This document shows, piece by piece, positions 50,091 to 64,000 of a DNA stretch of 64,000 bases. Below the pieces are notes generated by a model. That model worked only from the letters and a program-made list of their open reading frames with translations, was not told the origin of the DNA and did not search any database. Each line of letters opens with the position of its first letter. Position 1 is the first letter of the stretch. The stretch is from Mycobacterium sp. IS-3022 (GTDB lineage Bacteria; Actinomycetota; Actinomycetes; Mycobacteriales; Mycobacteriaceae): assembly GCF_001500065.1 (NCBI RefSeq), contig NZ_LQIN01000045.1, forward strand, positions 124,001 through 188,000, read 5' to 3'. Made by a program: the position numbers and the translations under genes.

Positions 50091-51028
50091 TACACGCCGG
50101 ATGTCTTGCGGCCGTGGTCGCCGAAAGGTTCGTCGCGCTGCCGCACCGCCTCGCGGAAGCCGTGTTCCCGTGACTGCGCGACGAACGCATGCCCCTCGGG
50201 TGTGTGTCGCGCGATGCCGTCGAACACGGTGGAGATCATCGCGCTGTTCGCGGTGCCCTGGTTGTACAGCGCCGAGTTCATCGCCAGTTTGACCATGATC
50301 AGCTGGTTGATCGGCACGCGCGCGATCCGCTCGACCAGTCGCTCGGTGCGCTCGTCGAGGTCCTCCGGTGTCGGCGCCTCCACGGCCAGCCCCCACTCGG
50401 CGGCCTGCGCGCCGGTGATCGAATCACCGGTCAGCAGAAGGCGTTTGGCCCGCTGATCGCCGAGCCGATGTGCCCACATCCCCGCCGCGGGCACACCCCA
50501 CACGCGGGTGGGCGGATAGCCGATCTTGGCGTCGGCCGCCGCGATCACCTGGTCGGCGTGCAGCGCGATGTCGGTGCCGCCCGCGACGCAGTAGCCGTGG
50601 ATCTTGACGACCGTCGGCTTGTCGCAGCGCATCAGGCTGGAGAAGCCGCGGACGAACCGGCTCATCATCTGATAGTCGATCATCGGATCCCACGGCTGAT
50701 CCGGCAGATGGTTGACGGCCTGCGTCTTGCCCGACAACACGGTGTCGCGGTACGGGCTGCCGCCACCGGCCGACGATGAGCCCTCGGCGTACGCCGACAG
50801 GTCGAAACCCGCGCAGAACCCTTCGCCCCGCCCGGAAACCAGGATCACGTGCACGTGCGGGTCGAGGTCGGCCCGTTCGACGAGCGCCGACAGTTCCAGT
50901 GGCGTGTCCGCGACGATCGCGTTGCCCTTCTCCGGCCGGTTGAACGTGATGCGGGCGACCCGATCGGTGACCTCGTAGGTCATCGTCTTGAGGTTGTCGA
51001 AGTCGACGGGCCTGATCGCGTGCGTCAT
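50090..51028 (-). CDS. Enoyl-CoA hydratase/isomerase family protein (EchA4-like)
   Basis: Crotonase-family protein of 312 residues, longer than usual because of an insert after the first oxyanion motif (FCAGFDLSAYAEGSSSAGG). The second motif is KIHGYCVAGGTDIALHAD. The catalytic Glu positions of true hydratases are not obvious here (VWGVPAAGMW), so the exact activity is open. The ATG at 51028 was chosen over 51061, which runs into the hairpin. It is followed by the PaaX-like gene with a one-base overlap. Confidence 0.87.
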   Translation of the reverse strand: MTHAIRPVDFDNLKTMTYEVTDRVARITFNRPEKGNAIVADTPLELSALVERADLDPHVHVILVSGRGEGFCAGFDLSAYAEGSSSAGGGSPYRDTVLSGKTQAVNHLPDQPWDPMIDYQMMSRFVRGFSSLMRCDKPTVVKIHGYCVAGGTDIALHADQVIAAADAKIGYPPTRVWGVPAAGMWAHRLGDQRAKRLLLTGDSITGAQAAEWGLAVEAPTPEDLDERTERLVERIARVPINQLIMVKLAMNSALYNQGTANSAMISTVFDGIARHTPEGHAFVAQSREHGFREAVRQRDEPFGDHGRKTSGV

Positions 51029-51044
51029 CGCCGGGTCGCCTTTC

Positions 51045-51111
51045 CTCGCGAACAGACGCAAAATGCCCCGAAATGACGCGGAAATAGGGCAATTCGCGTC
51101 TGCTCGGCGAG
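51045..51111. terminator. Long intergenic hairpin, family copy 3
   Basis: Imperfect long stem: left CTCGCGAACAGACGC, right GCGTCTGCTCGGCGAG, with AAAATGCCCCGAAA and GAAATAGGGCAATT inside. It fills the fadE8-echA4 spacer. Unlike the other two copies it lies inside an apparent operon, so it may attenuate or process the transcript rather than end it. Confidence 0.7.
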
Positions 51112-51116
51112 GGGCG

Positions 51117-52745
51117 TCATCCCTTCACCAGGGCGCGTTCGATGATCGGCGCGAGATCGAGGCCTGTGGGCATAGTTCCGAATGCACCGCCCCACGCTCC
51201 GCCCATCCGGGTGGCCAGGAACGCCTCGGCGACCGCGGGATGTCCGTGGCGCACCAGCAGCGACCCCTGAAGCGCGAGGCTGATGTCCTCGGCGACCTTG
51301 CGGGCGCGGTACTGAATGGTCTCCAGGTCGCCCAGTGCCGGCCGCAACGCGTCGACGTGGGCGTCCAGGCGCGGATCGGACCCCGCCGTGACGGCAAGCT
51401 CGTCGAACAGCACGTCGACGCACTCCGGCCGAGTCGCCATGGCGCGCAACGTATCCAGCGCACTGACGTTGCCCGAGCCTTCCCAGATGCCCATCAGCGG
51501 CGCTTCCCGGTACAGTCGCGCCATTCCGAAGTCCTCGACGTAGCCGTTACCGCCGAGGCATTCCATCGCTTCGGCGGCGTGCGGGGTCGCGCGCTTGCAC
51601 ACCCAGTACTTGCTGGCCGCCAAGCCGATTCGGCGCAGCAGCGTCTCGCGGGCATCGCCGCGCACCGCGGCGTCGGTCGCGCCGGCCATGCGCATAGCGA
51701 CGATCGTCGCCGCTTCGGCCTCAACAGCGAGGTCGGCCAACACGTTGCGCATCAGCGGCTGATCGATCAGATACTCGCCGAACGCTTTTCGATGTTGTGC
51801 GTGATGGATCGCACGGGCCAGGCCGTTGCGCATGCTGGTTGCGCTGCCCAACGTGCAGTCCAGCCGGGTGAGATTGACCATCTCGATGATGGTTGGCACG
51901 CCGCGGCCCTCTTCGCCGACGAGCCACGCGATCGCACCGTCGTACTCCACTTCAGACGATGCGTTGGCGTGGTTGCCCAGCTTGTCTTTCAGCCGCTGCA
52001 AGAACATCCGGTTGCGGCTGCCGTCGGGCAGCACCCGCGGCAGCAGGAAGCACGAGAGCCCGCCCGGCGCTTGCGCCAGCACGAGGAAGATGTCGGACAT
52101 CGGCGCCGAGGTGAACCACTTGTGGCCGCGCAGCGAGTAACTGCCGTCAGCGTTCGGGGTCGCCTCGGTCGTTCCGGCGCGCACGTCGGAGCCGCCCTGC
52201 TTCTCGGTCATCGACATGCCCGCGGTGATGCCGGCCTTGGTGGTGGGCACCTTCAGTTCGGGGTCGTATTCGCGGCTCACCAGCAGCGGTTCGTACACCG
52301 CCGCCAACTCGGGGTTGTGCCGCAGCGCGGGTACGACGGCGTAGGTCATCGAGATCGGGCACATGTGTCCCGGCTCGGGCGTCCACACCGACGTCTTGGC
52401 GGCACGCACGACGTGGGCGCCGGGCCGGTCATCGGCCCACGGTGCGGCGTGCAGCCCGTTGCCGATGGCGACGGTCATCAGCGAGTGATAAGCGGGGTCG
52501 TACTCGACCTCGTCGACGCGGTGCCCGTAGCGGTCGTGGGTGCGCAGGATCGGCTGGTTGCGGTCGGCCAGCTCGCCCCAGCGCTGCGCCTGCCGTGACC
52601 CCGACAGCGCGCCCAGCTCGGTGACCTCGTCGAGGCCCCACTCGCCGCCCTCGCGGATCAGCGCCTCGGTGAGTACCGGCGACGTCGCCGGGTTGTAATC
52701 CTCCAGCGGGGAGACTTGGTTGGTGACGACGTGCGTGTCTGGCAT
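51117..52745 (-). CDS. fadE8: Acyl-CoA dehydrogenase, FadE8/AidB-like
   Basis: FAD acyl-CoA dehydrogenase of 542 residues, the length of FadE8 and AidB, longer than classical 380-residue enzymes. The FAD region reads MTEKQGGSDVRAGTT and the C-terminal domain contains AMECLGGNGYVEDFGMARLYREAP, which holds the usual dimer and flavin contacts. AidB relatives have been linked to alkylation stress as well as acyl-CoA chemistry; mycobacterial FadE8 substrate is unsettled. First gene of the fadE8-echA4-PaaX-echA5 cluster. Confidence 0.93.
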   Translation of the reverse strand: MPDTHVVTNQVSPLEDYNPATSPVLTEALIREGGEWGLDEVTELGALSGSRQAQRWGELADRNQPILRTHDRYGHRVDEVEYDPAYHSLMTVAIGNGLHAAPWADDRPGAHVVRAAKTSVWTPEPGHMCPISMTYAVVPALRHNPELAAVYEPLLVSREYDPELKVPTTKAGITAGMSMTEKQGGSDVRAGTTEATPNADGSYSLRGHKWFTSAPMSDIFLVLAQAPGGLSCFLLPRVLPDGSRNRMFLQRLKDKLGNHANASSEVEYDGAIAWLVGEEGRGVPTIIEMVNLTRLDCTLGSATSMRNGLARAIHHAQHRKAFGEYLIDQPLMRNVLADLAVEAEAATIVAMRMAGATDAAVRGDARETLLRRIGLAASKYWVCKRATPHAAEAMECLGGNGYVEDFGMARLYREAPLMGIWEGSGNVSALDTLRAMATRPECVDVLFDELAVTAGSDPRLDAHVDALRPALGDLETIQYRARKVAEDISLALQGSLLVRHGHPAVAEAFLATRMGGAWGGAFGTMPTGLDLAPIIERALVKG

Positions 52746-52792
52746 GACGTCGATATTACACTTTTCCTACAGTCGCACAATACTCGTAACAG

Positions 52793-53959
52793 TCACTCGC
52801 CGACGCGCACGCTGGGGACGACCGTTTCCTCACGCGGCTCGTCGAGGGAATCCGCACCGTCGCCGGTCCCCTGCTCTTGCGTGAGCTCACTGGCATGGGT
52901 CTTGTTGGCCTTTCGGGCCCGCCACGCCTGGTACCGGTTGAGCGCGACGATCATCGCCACGGCCAACGCCCAGCCCAGCAGAATGTCGATGACGTAGTGC
53001 TCGGCGGTGTACACCAACGTGAAAGCCATGACCAGCGGGTAGATCACCAATAGTGGTCGCCAACCTCGGTGCACCCGGCTCCACAGGAACATCGCGACGG
53101 CGGCGGTCATGGCGGCATGCAGCGACGGAATGGCGGCGACGAGGTTGACACTGGCCTGACCCTGATCGAGCAGTGCAGTGGCGGAGTGGAGGTTCAGCTT
53201 GCCCCAGCCCCGTCCGACGATCCGCTCGATCCAGTCGTTGGCGCCGTCCCGCGTGGTATCCATGGCGCCGAGCAGACCCCCGTCGGGCACGCCGCGGGCC
53301 GACCGAAACATGCACCGGGGATTGGCCGGGCCGTCAGCGATGTCGCCCGGGGTGCAGCGCGCGGCGGCCCATGGCGGCGCGGCAGGAATCAGTGCGTAGA
53401 TCGCCAATCCGGCGAACGACAGCCCGACGAACAACCGGACGAAGGCTTTCCATTCCTCGCGGTCGCGCAGCCACAGCACGCCCGCCACCACGTAGGGCAG
53501 GATGAAGAACGACATGTAGACGCAGCTGATGACGACTTCCCACCAGGGTGGATGCGGAAGCTTCAGCTCCTCCTGCAGCCACACGGTCGGCACCGTCCCG
53601 AAGAACAGCCACCGGTCCACGTCAACGGGCCACTCCCATAACGTCGGCCGGCCGATCATGTCCGCCGCGCCCCTGCTGAGGTCGTAGGCGATGAGCACCA
53701 CCGCGAACGGCAGCCAGTCGCGAATGATGTACAACATGCGGCGACCTTGACCGATGCTCGCGGCGGCCAACCCCGTACAGACGTAGAGCAGTACCAACTC
53801 GCGGTTGAAGGCGAAGCCGTCGGTTGCCGTGCGATAGATGATGATGGCGGCCCAGATCCCAATCGCGACCCAGCGCAAGATCCGGAGCCACCGACGGCGC
53901 TTGGGAACGGGGGCCGTCGCTTCTGTCAGCACAAGTGACTGCTGGTCAGTGGCGGACAC
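52793..53959 (-). CDS. PAP2-superfamily membrane phosphatase/phosphotransferase
   Basis: A 388-residue membrane protein with about six helices. The vanadium-chloroperoxidase-type motifs are IPSLHAAMTA and EHYVIDILLG, with catalytic His in each; the first Lys-rich motif of classical PAP2 enzymes is weak, as in the inositol phosphotransferase-like PAP2_3 group. The extracytoplasmic loop contains a Cys pair. The C-terminal 45 residues are hydrophilic and disordered. It likely acts on a phospholipid or polyprenyl phosphate at the outer face. GTG start. Confidence 0.85.
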   Translation of the reverse strand: MSATDQQSLVLTEATAPVPKRRRWLRILRWVAIGIWAAIIIYRTATDGFAFNRELVLLYVCTGLAAASIGQGRRMLYIIRDWLPFAVVLIAYDLSRGAADMIGRPTLWEWPVDVDRWLFFGTVPTVWLQEELKLPHPPWWEVVISCVYMSFFILPYVVAGVLWLRDREEWKAFVRLFVGLSFAGLAIYALIPAAPPWAAARCTPGDIADGPANPRCMFRSARGVPDGGLLGAMDTTRDGANDWIERIVGRGWGKLNLHSATALLDQGQASVNLVAAIPSLHAAMTAAVAMFLWSRVHRGWRPLLVIYPLVMAFTLVYTAEHYVIDILLGWALAVAMIVALNRYQAWRARKANKTHASELTQEQGTGDGADSLDEPREETVVPSVRVGE

Positions 53960-54107
53960 AAGAGCCTCTCGATGCCGGTCGGCGATCAGTACCGCCTGTT
54001 CCCGCCGAAGATCCTAGTTAACCGCCACGCCACCGAAAATTTGAAGGCCGTTTTTGTTACGGCACTGTGCTCAAGCGACGGTCGGGCCGCTTCGTCAGCC
54101 AGCCCGG

Positions 54108-54860
54108 TCAGCCACAGTGTTCGCGCAGGAACGCGATGTCGTCCTTGCGGCCCTCGTCGGAGGTTTCGCAGATCACCGGCGCGTCGGCCGCCTTGACCAC
54201 CGCTACCAGTAGTTGCGGGTCGATCTGACCGGTACCGAAGTTGGCGTGCCGGTCGGCGCCGGAACCGGCGGCGTCGCGCGAGTCATTGCAATGCACCAGG
54301 TCGATGCGCCCGGTCAGCGCCTTGATGCGGTCGACGGCGTCGATCAGCCCTTCGCCGGCGGCCCAGGCGTGGCAGGTGTCCAGGCAGAACCCGATGCCCT
54401 TGTCGCCGATGTGGTCCCACAGCCGGCCGATGACGTCGAAGTGGCGGGCCATCGCGTGGTCGCCGCCCGCGGTGTTCTCCAGATATACGGGCACGTCGGT
54501 CTCGAGGTAGTCGAGCGCTTTGACCCAGCGCTCGAAGCCGGCTTCGTAGTCGTTGTCGTCGGCGTGGCCACCGTGCACGATGACCGCCGTCGCGCCGACG
54601 TCGGCCGCCGCGTCGCAGGTGTCCTGCAGGATCTTGCGCGACGGGATACGCACCCGGTTGTTGGCCGATGCGACGTTGATCAGGTACGGCGCGTGCACGT
54701 AGAGCGGCATGTTCGACGCCTTGAGTACATGGGCGTCCTCGCGCGGCTTGGGCTTCTTCCAGCTCTGCGGGTTGCCAAGGAAGAACTGCACCACGTCGGC
54801 GCCGTCCGCCGCGGCGTCGGCCAGGGGGTCGTCTCCGTGAACATGCGAACCGATAAGCAC
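54108..54860 (-). CDS. nfo: Endonuclease IV (AP endonuclease)
   Basis: Zinc-dependent AP endonuclease of 250 residues, cutting 5' of abasic sites in base-excision repair. Metal ligands appear in YVHAPYLIN, VHGGHADD, YLENTAGG, CLDTCHAWAAG and VHCNDSRD. The usual mycobacterial length is about 252. It is separated by 148 bp from the PAP2 gene, with no clear operon link, and is divergent from the next gene. The M. tuberculosis homologue is annotated end (Rv0670). Confidence 0.95.
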   Translation of the reverse strand: MLIGSHVHGDDPLADAAADGADVVQFFLGNPQSWKKPKPREDAHVLKASNMPLYVHAPYLINVASANNRVRIPSRKILQDTCDAAADVGATAVIVHGGHADDNDYEAGFERWVKALDYLETDVPVYLENTAGGDHAMARHFDVIGRLWDHIGDKGIGFCLDTCHAWAAGEGLIDAVDRIKALTGRIDLVHCNDSRDAAGSGADRHANFGTGQIDPQLLVAVVKAADAPVICETSDEGRKDDIAFLREHCG

Positions 54861-54892
54861 GATGCCGAGTCTAGGCGGGCCGGCCGACAGCG

Positions 54893-55525
54893 ATGAGTCT
54901 CGCCAGCGCGGCGGGTCCCTCTTTCATGCCCAACGATGTGTGGCCGCTGGTTCATGCGGAGCGGCGAGCGCTGATCGCCGACCTCGAACGCCTCGACGAC
55001 GCCCAGTGGGCGCAGCCCTCCTTGTGCGACGGGTGGAGCGTGCACGACGTGGCCGCTCACATGGTCGACGTGGCGACGACGACGCGGTTGGGCTTCATCG
55101 TGGCGATGGCGAAGGCGCGCTTCGACTTCGACAGGCAGAACGAGGACGGTATCGAACGTGCGCGCGGCGCCTCACCGCAGCAGACGTTGCAGCGAATGCG
55201 CGAGGCGGCATCGCGGACCTCGACTCCGCCCGTGCCGCGCGACACCCGCATCGTCGAGGAGGTCCTCCACGGCGAGGACATCCGCCGGCCGCTGGGACTC
55301 ACCCGCGACTATCCGCAGGAGGCGGTGGCCAGATCGTTGCGCTGCCTTGCCGGCATGTCCGTGAAATTCGGCGGGGCGAAGGAACTCGTCGCCCGGGTAC
55401 GCCTCAGCGCAACGGATTTCGACCTTTCTGTCGGCGACGGCCGCGAGGTGCGCGCGCCCGCACTCGACCTGCTCCTCGCCGCATCGGGACGACACAGTCC
55501 GCGTGTGAATCTGACGACGTTCTGA
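54893..55525 (+). CDS. Maleylpyruvate isomerase/DinB-like family protein (mycothiol-dependent type)
   Basis: A 210-residue helical-bundle protein of the TIGR03083-type family typical of actinobacteria, related to mycothiol-dependent maleylpyruvate isomerase. The signature LCDGWSVHDVAAHMVD supplies the metal His, and EEVLHGEDIRRPLG a second ligand pair. Actinobacterial members are often involved in thiol chemistry or detoxification, but this one has no known substrate. The start is ATG at 54893; an ATG at 54926 (MPNDVW) is closer to family starts. It is divergent from nfo by 32 bp. Confidence 0.83.
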   Translation: MSLASAAGPSFMPNDVWPLVHAERRALIADLERLDDAQWAQPSLCDGWSVHDVAAHMVDVATTTRLGFIVAMAKARFDFDRQNEDGIERARGASPQQTLQRMREAASRTSTPPVPRDTRIVEEVLHGEDIRRPLGLTRDYPQEAVARSLRCLAGMSVKFGGAKELVARVRLSATDFDLSVGDGREVRAPALDLLLAASGRHSPRVNLTTF

Positions 55526-55576
55526 GCCAGAAAGCGTCGGCCAGTTTCGTAGACGGCACGACAGCAACCGCCGCGT

Positions 55577-55984
55577 TCACTGGACCGTCAGTGTCGCCGC
55601 CATGTTGGCGTGGTACTTGCAGTGAAATGCGTAGCTCCCCGGCTGGGCCGGCGCCACCAACGACGAAACGCCGCCCCCGCCGGACACCCGGACGTCGAAC
55701 AAACTGCCCTGATCGGCTGTAACAGAGTGGGCTCCGTCGGCCTTGTTGACAACGGTGATCCGCTCACCCGGCTTCACCGACGGCGGTACGGCGAAGGCGT
55801 AATCGGTGATCACGATCTCCGGGCCCGCCGGCGCAACTGGGGTTGGACTCGGCGAGTACGCCGTTCCGGCTGTCGGAGCCTGGCCACCTGTCGTCACCGG
55901 CGCCGACGAATCGTCGCCACCGCATGCAGCCACACCCCCGACGAGCGCTATCGACATGAGCATCATCGCGACGTATCGCATCAT
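55577..55984 (-). CDS. Plastocyanin-like cupredoxin lipoprotein
   Basis: A 135-residue lipoprotein with lipobox GVAAC, a Ser/Pro/Thr linker and a cupredoxin domain. Type 1 copper ligands are His in GAHSVTAD and the C-terminal FHCKYHANM (Cys, His, Met). It probably carries electrons or binds copper at the outer membrane face. The ATG at 55984 follows GAGGGGG; the longer open frame through the next gene was rejected. Read in the same direction as the DHFR-like gene, 85 bp downstream. Confidence 0.9.
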   Translation of the reverse strand: MMRYVAMMLMSIALVGGVAACGGDDSSAPVTTGGQAPTAGTAYSPSPTPVAPAGPEIVITDYAFAVPPSVKPGERITVVNKADGAHSVTADQGSLFDVRVSGGGGVSSLVAPAQPGSYAFHCKYHANMAATLTVQ

Positions 55985-56069
55985 GTTGGCCCCCTCGTAA
56001 CGACGAAGCGCGCACGTAAAGCATCGCACCGACACCGAACGTCCGTCTACTGCGAAGACCCCGCGGAGC

Positions 56070-56714
56070 TCATCGCCGCCAGAACAGGTGATGGGTGACG
56101 CCGCTGGGGCTGGGGACGACCTCGTGGTGAAACCGGTCGTCGAGTTCGTCCGGCGAACCCCAGAGACGGGACCCGGAACCGAGTTCCACTCGTGAGACGG
56201 CCACGTGCAGCGTGTCGACGAGCCCCGCGTCGAGGAACTCCCGGATGGTGGCGGCCCCGCCACCCAGGCGGACGTCCTTGCCGTCGGCGGCCGCCTTCGC
56301 CCGCTCGAGGACCGTGGCAGGGTCGGCATTGACGAAGTGGAATGTGGTGTCCGACAGCGTGAACGACGGCCGTTCGTGATGCGTCATGACGAATACCGGG
56401 GTGTGGAACGGCGGCTCGTCGCCCCACCAGCCAAGCCATTCGTGATCTCGCCATGGGCCACGCTGCGGGCCGAACTTGTTGCGGCCCATGATCTCTGCCC
56501 CGATGTTGTGGTGGAAGTCGCGCGTCAAGTAGTCGTCGAGCCCGCGGCTGCCGCCCGGGTCCGTGCGGTTGGGCCAGCTTGCCGTCGCGCCTGCCCACGC
56601 GAACATGTCACCGGGATCGGCGTGGCCGAACGGTCGCTCAAAGCTTTGGTTCTCCCCCGCGCCGAATCCGTCGCGCGAGACGTTGAAGTTCTGAACCTTG
56701 AGAAGTTGGGTCAT
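56070..56714 (-). CDS. RibD C-terminal/DHFR-like reductase
   Basis: A 214-residue dihydrofolate-reductase-fold protein of the RibD_C group, predicted NADPH reductase. The cofactor region reads RLGGGAATIREFLDAGLVD, and the N-terminus has NVSRDGF. These single-domain proteins are common in actinobacteria, and their substrates are mostly unknown; some reduce pterin or deazaflavin-like molecules. It sits between the cupredoxin gene and rpoC with its own promoter region. Confidence 0.85.
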   Translation of the reverse strand: MTQLLKVQNFNVSRDGFGAGENQSFERPFGHADPGDMFAWAGATASWPNRTDPGGSRGLDDYLTRDFHHNIGAEIMGRNKFGPQRGPWRDHEWLGWWGDEPPFHTPVFVMTHHERPSFTLSDTTFHFVNADPATVLERAKAAADGKDVRLGGGAATIREFLDAGLVDTLHVAVSRVELGSGSRLWGSPDELDDRFHHEVVPSPSGVTHHLFWRR

Positions 56715-56842
56715 GCCCAGTTAGACCACCCGGGACGGTGGACCTCATCGCGGATCACGATCACAATGTCGGCCTGACAGCGTTTCCGTGCATATATATC
56801 CTCGACGGCGCCCCCAGCACGACATTGTGTAAGCGACACGAA

Positions 56843-56869
56843 AAAGCCCCGGGGCGAACCCGGGGCTTT
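56843..56869. terminator. rpoBC terminator
   Basis: Perfect 11-bp stem (AAAGCCCCGGG with CCCGGGGCTTT) and 5-nt loop, followed on the minus strand by TTTTTCGT. It lies seven bases past the rpoC stop and is a classic Rho-independent terminator. Confidence 0.93.
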
Positions 56870-56876
56870 CTCGTGA

Positions 56877-60821
<3,945 letters not shown>

Positions 60822-60855
60822 GTAACTCCCTTTCCCCTTTCGGGATTAGAAACTA

Positions 60856-64000
<3,145 letters not shown>

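Overview
The window is a mycobacterial core-chromosome segment. The translation machinery, an intact mycofactocin locus, mycothiol-type enzymes, DUF3558 lipoproteins, a fadE8/echA4/PaaX-like/echA5 cluster and a sulfatase plus formylglycine enzyme all match the gene order I know from Mycobacterium tuberculosis around rpoB to serA2 (about Rv0667-Rv0728), read here on the minus strand. Several extra genes absent from that species suggest a larger-genome environmental Mycolicibacterium. High GC, frequent GTG starts and ATGA/TAATG overlaps agree. No insertion sequence, CRISPR array, phage gene, rRNA or tRNA was seen.

Layout, left to right. 1-1656: sugar-acid dehydrogenase and class II aldolase (+). 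1692-3488: sppA protease (-), divergent from a small exported Cys-repeat peptide (+). 3957-8175: the spc ribosomal operon rplN-rplX-rplE-rpsN-rpsH-rplF-rplR-rpsE-rpmD-rplO (-), with its own promoter upstream of rplN. 8427-15665: genes separating spc from S10: formylglycine-generating enzyme and arylsulfatase, a DUF2306 membrane protein with a divergent TetR, a GAF protein and a polyprenyl glycosylphosphotransferase. 15752-21271: the S10 operon rpsJ to rpsQ (-). 21634-25684: hotdog protein, lipoprotein carboxylesterase, cytochrome P450 and a convergent TetR. 25797-33181: mycofactocin genes mftA-B-C-D-E-F-G (-) with divergent mftR. 33248-40991: sigma factor with a three-domain VOC protein, ferredoxin reductase, Lrp regulator and ornithine aminotransferase, a mycofactocin-type SDR, a SHOCT membrane protein and a cutinase-like protein. 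41181-45589: the str operon rpsL-rpsG-fusA-tuf (-). 45921-48591: TetR, two DUF3558-like lipoproteins and two DUF3060-like exported proteins. 48595-52745: fadE8, echA4, PaaX-like and echA5. 52793-56714: PAP2 phosphatase, endonuclease IV, DinB/MDMPI-type enzyme, cupredoxin lipoprotein and DHFR-like reductase. 56877-64000: rpoC and rpoB (partial at the right edge).

How the genes work together. Three blocks make ribosomes, translation factors and RNA polymerase. The mft block makes the peptide-derived redox cofactor mycofactocin; the SDR at 38260 looks like one of its client enzymes, and MftG, the P450 and the ferredoxin reductase may belong to the same redox economy (inference).

The most unusual signals are non-coding or small. 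The S10 and str operons share the same predicted promoter layout (TTGGAG, 17 bp, -10) and a near-identical 21-nt element well inside unusually long leaders, which could be an undescribed ribosomal-protein leader element. A family of three long intergenic hairpins shares the core GCAGACGC. MftB carries five 24-bp octapeptide repeats at its N-terminus. Several sharp palindromic operators sit next to TetR, MftR, Lrp and KstR-type targets. None of the protein-coding clusters looks like a wholly unknown system.
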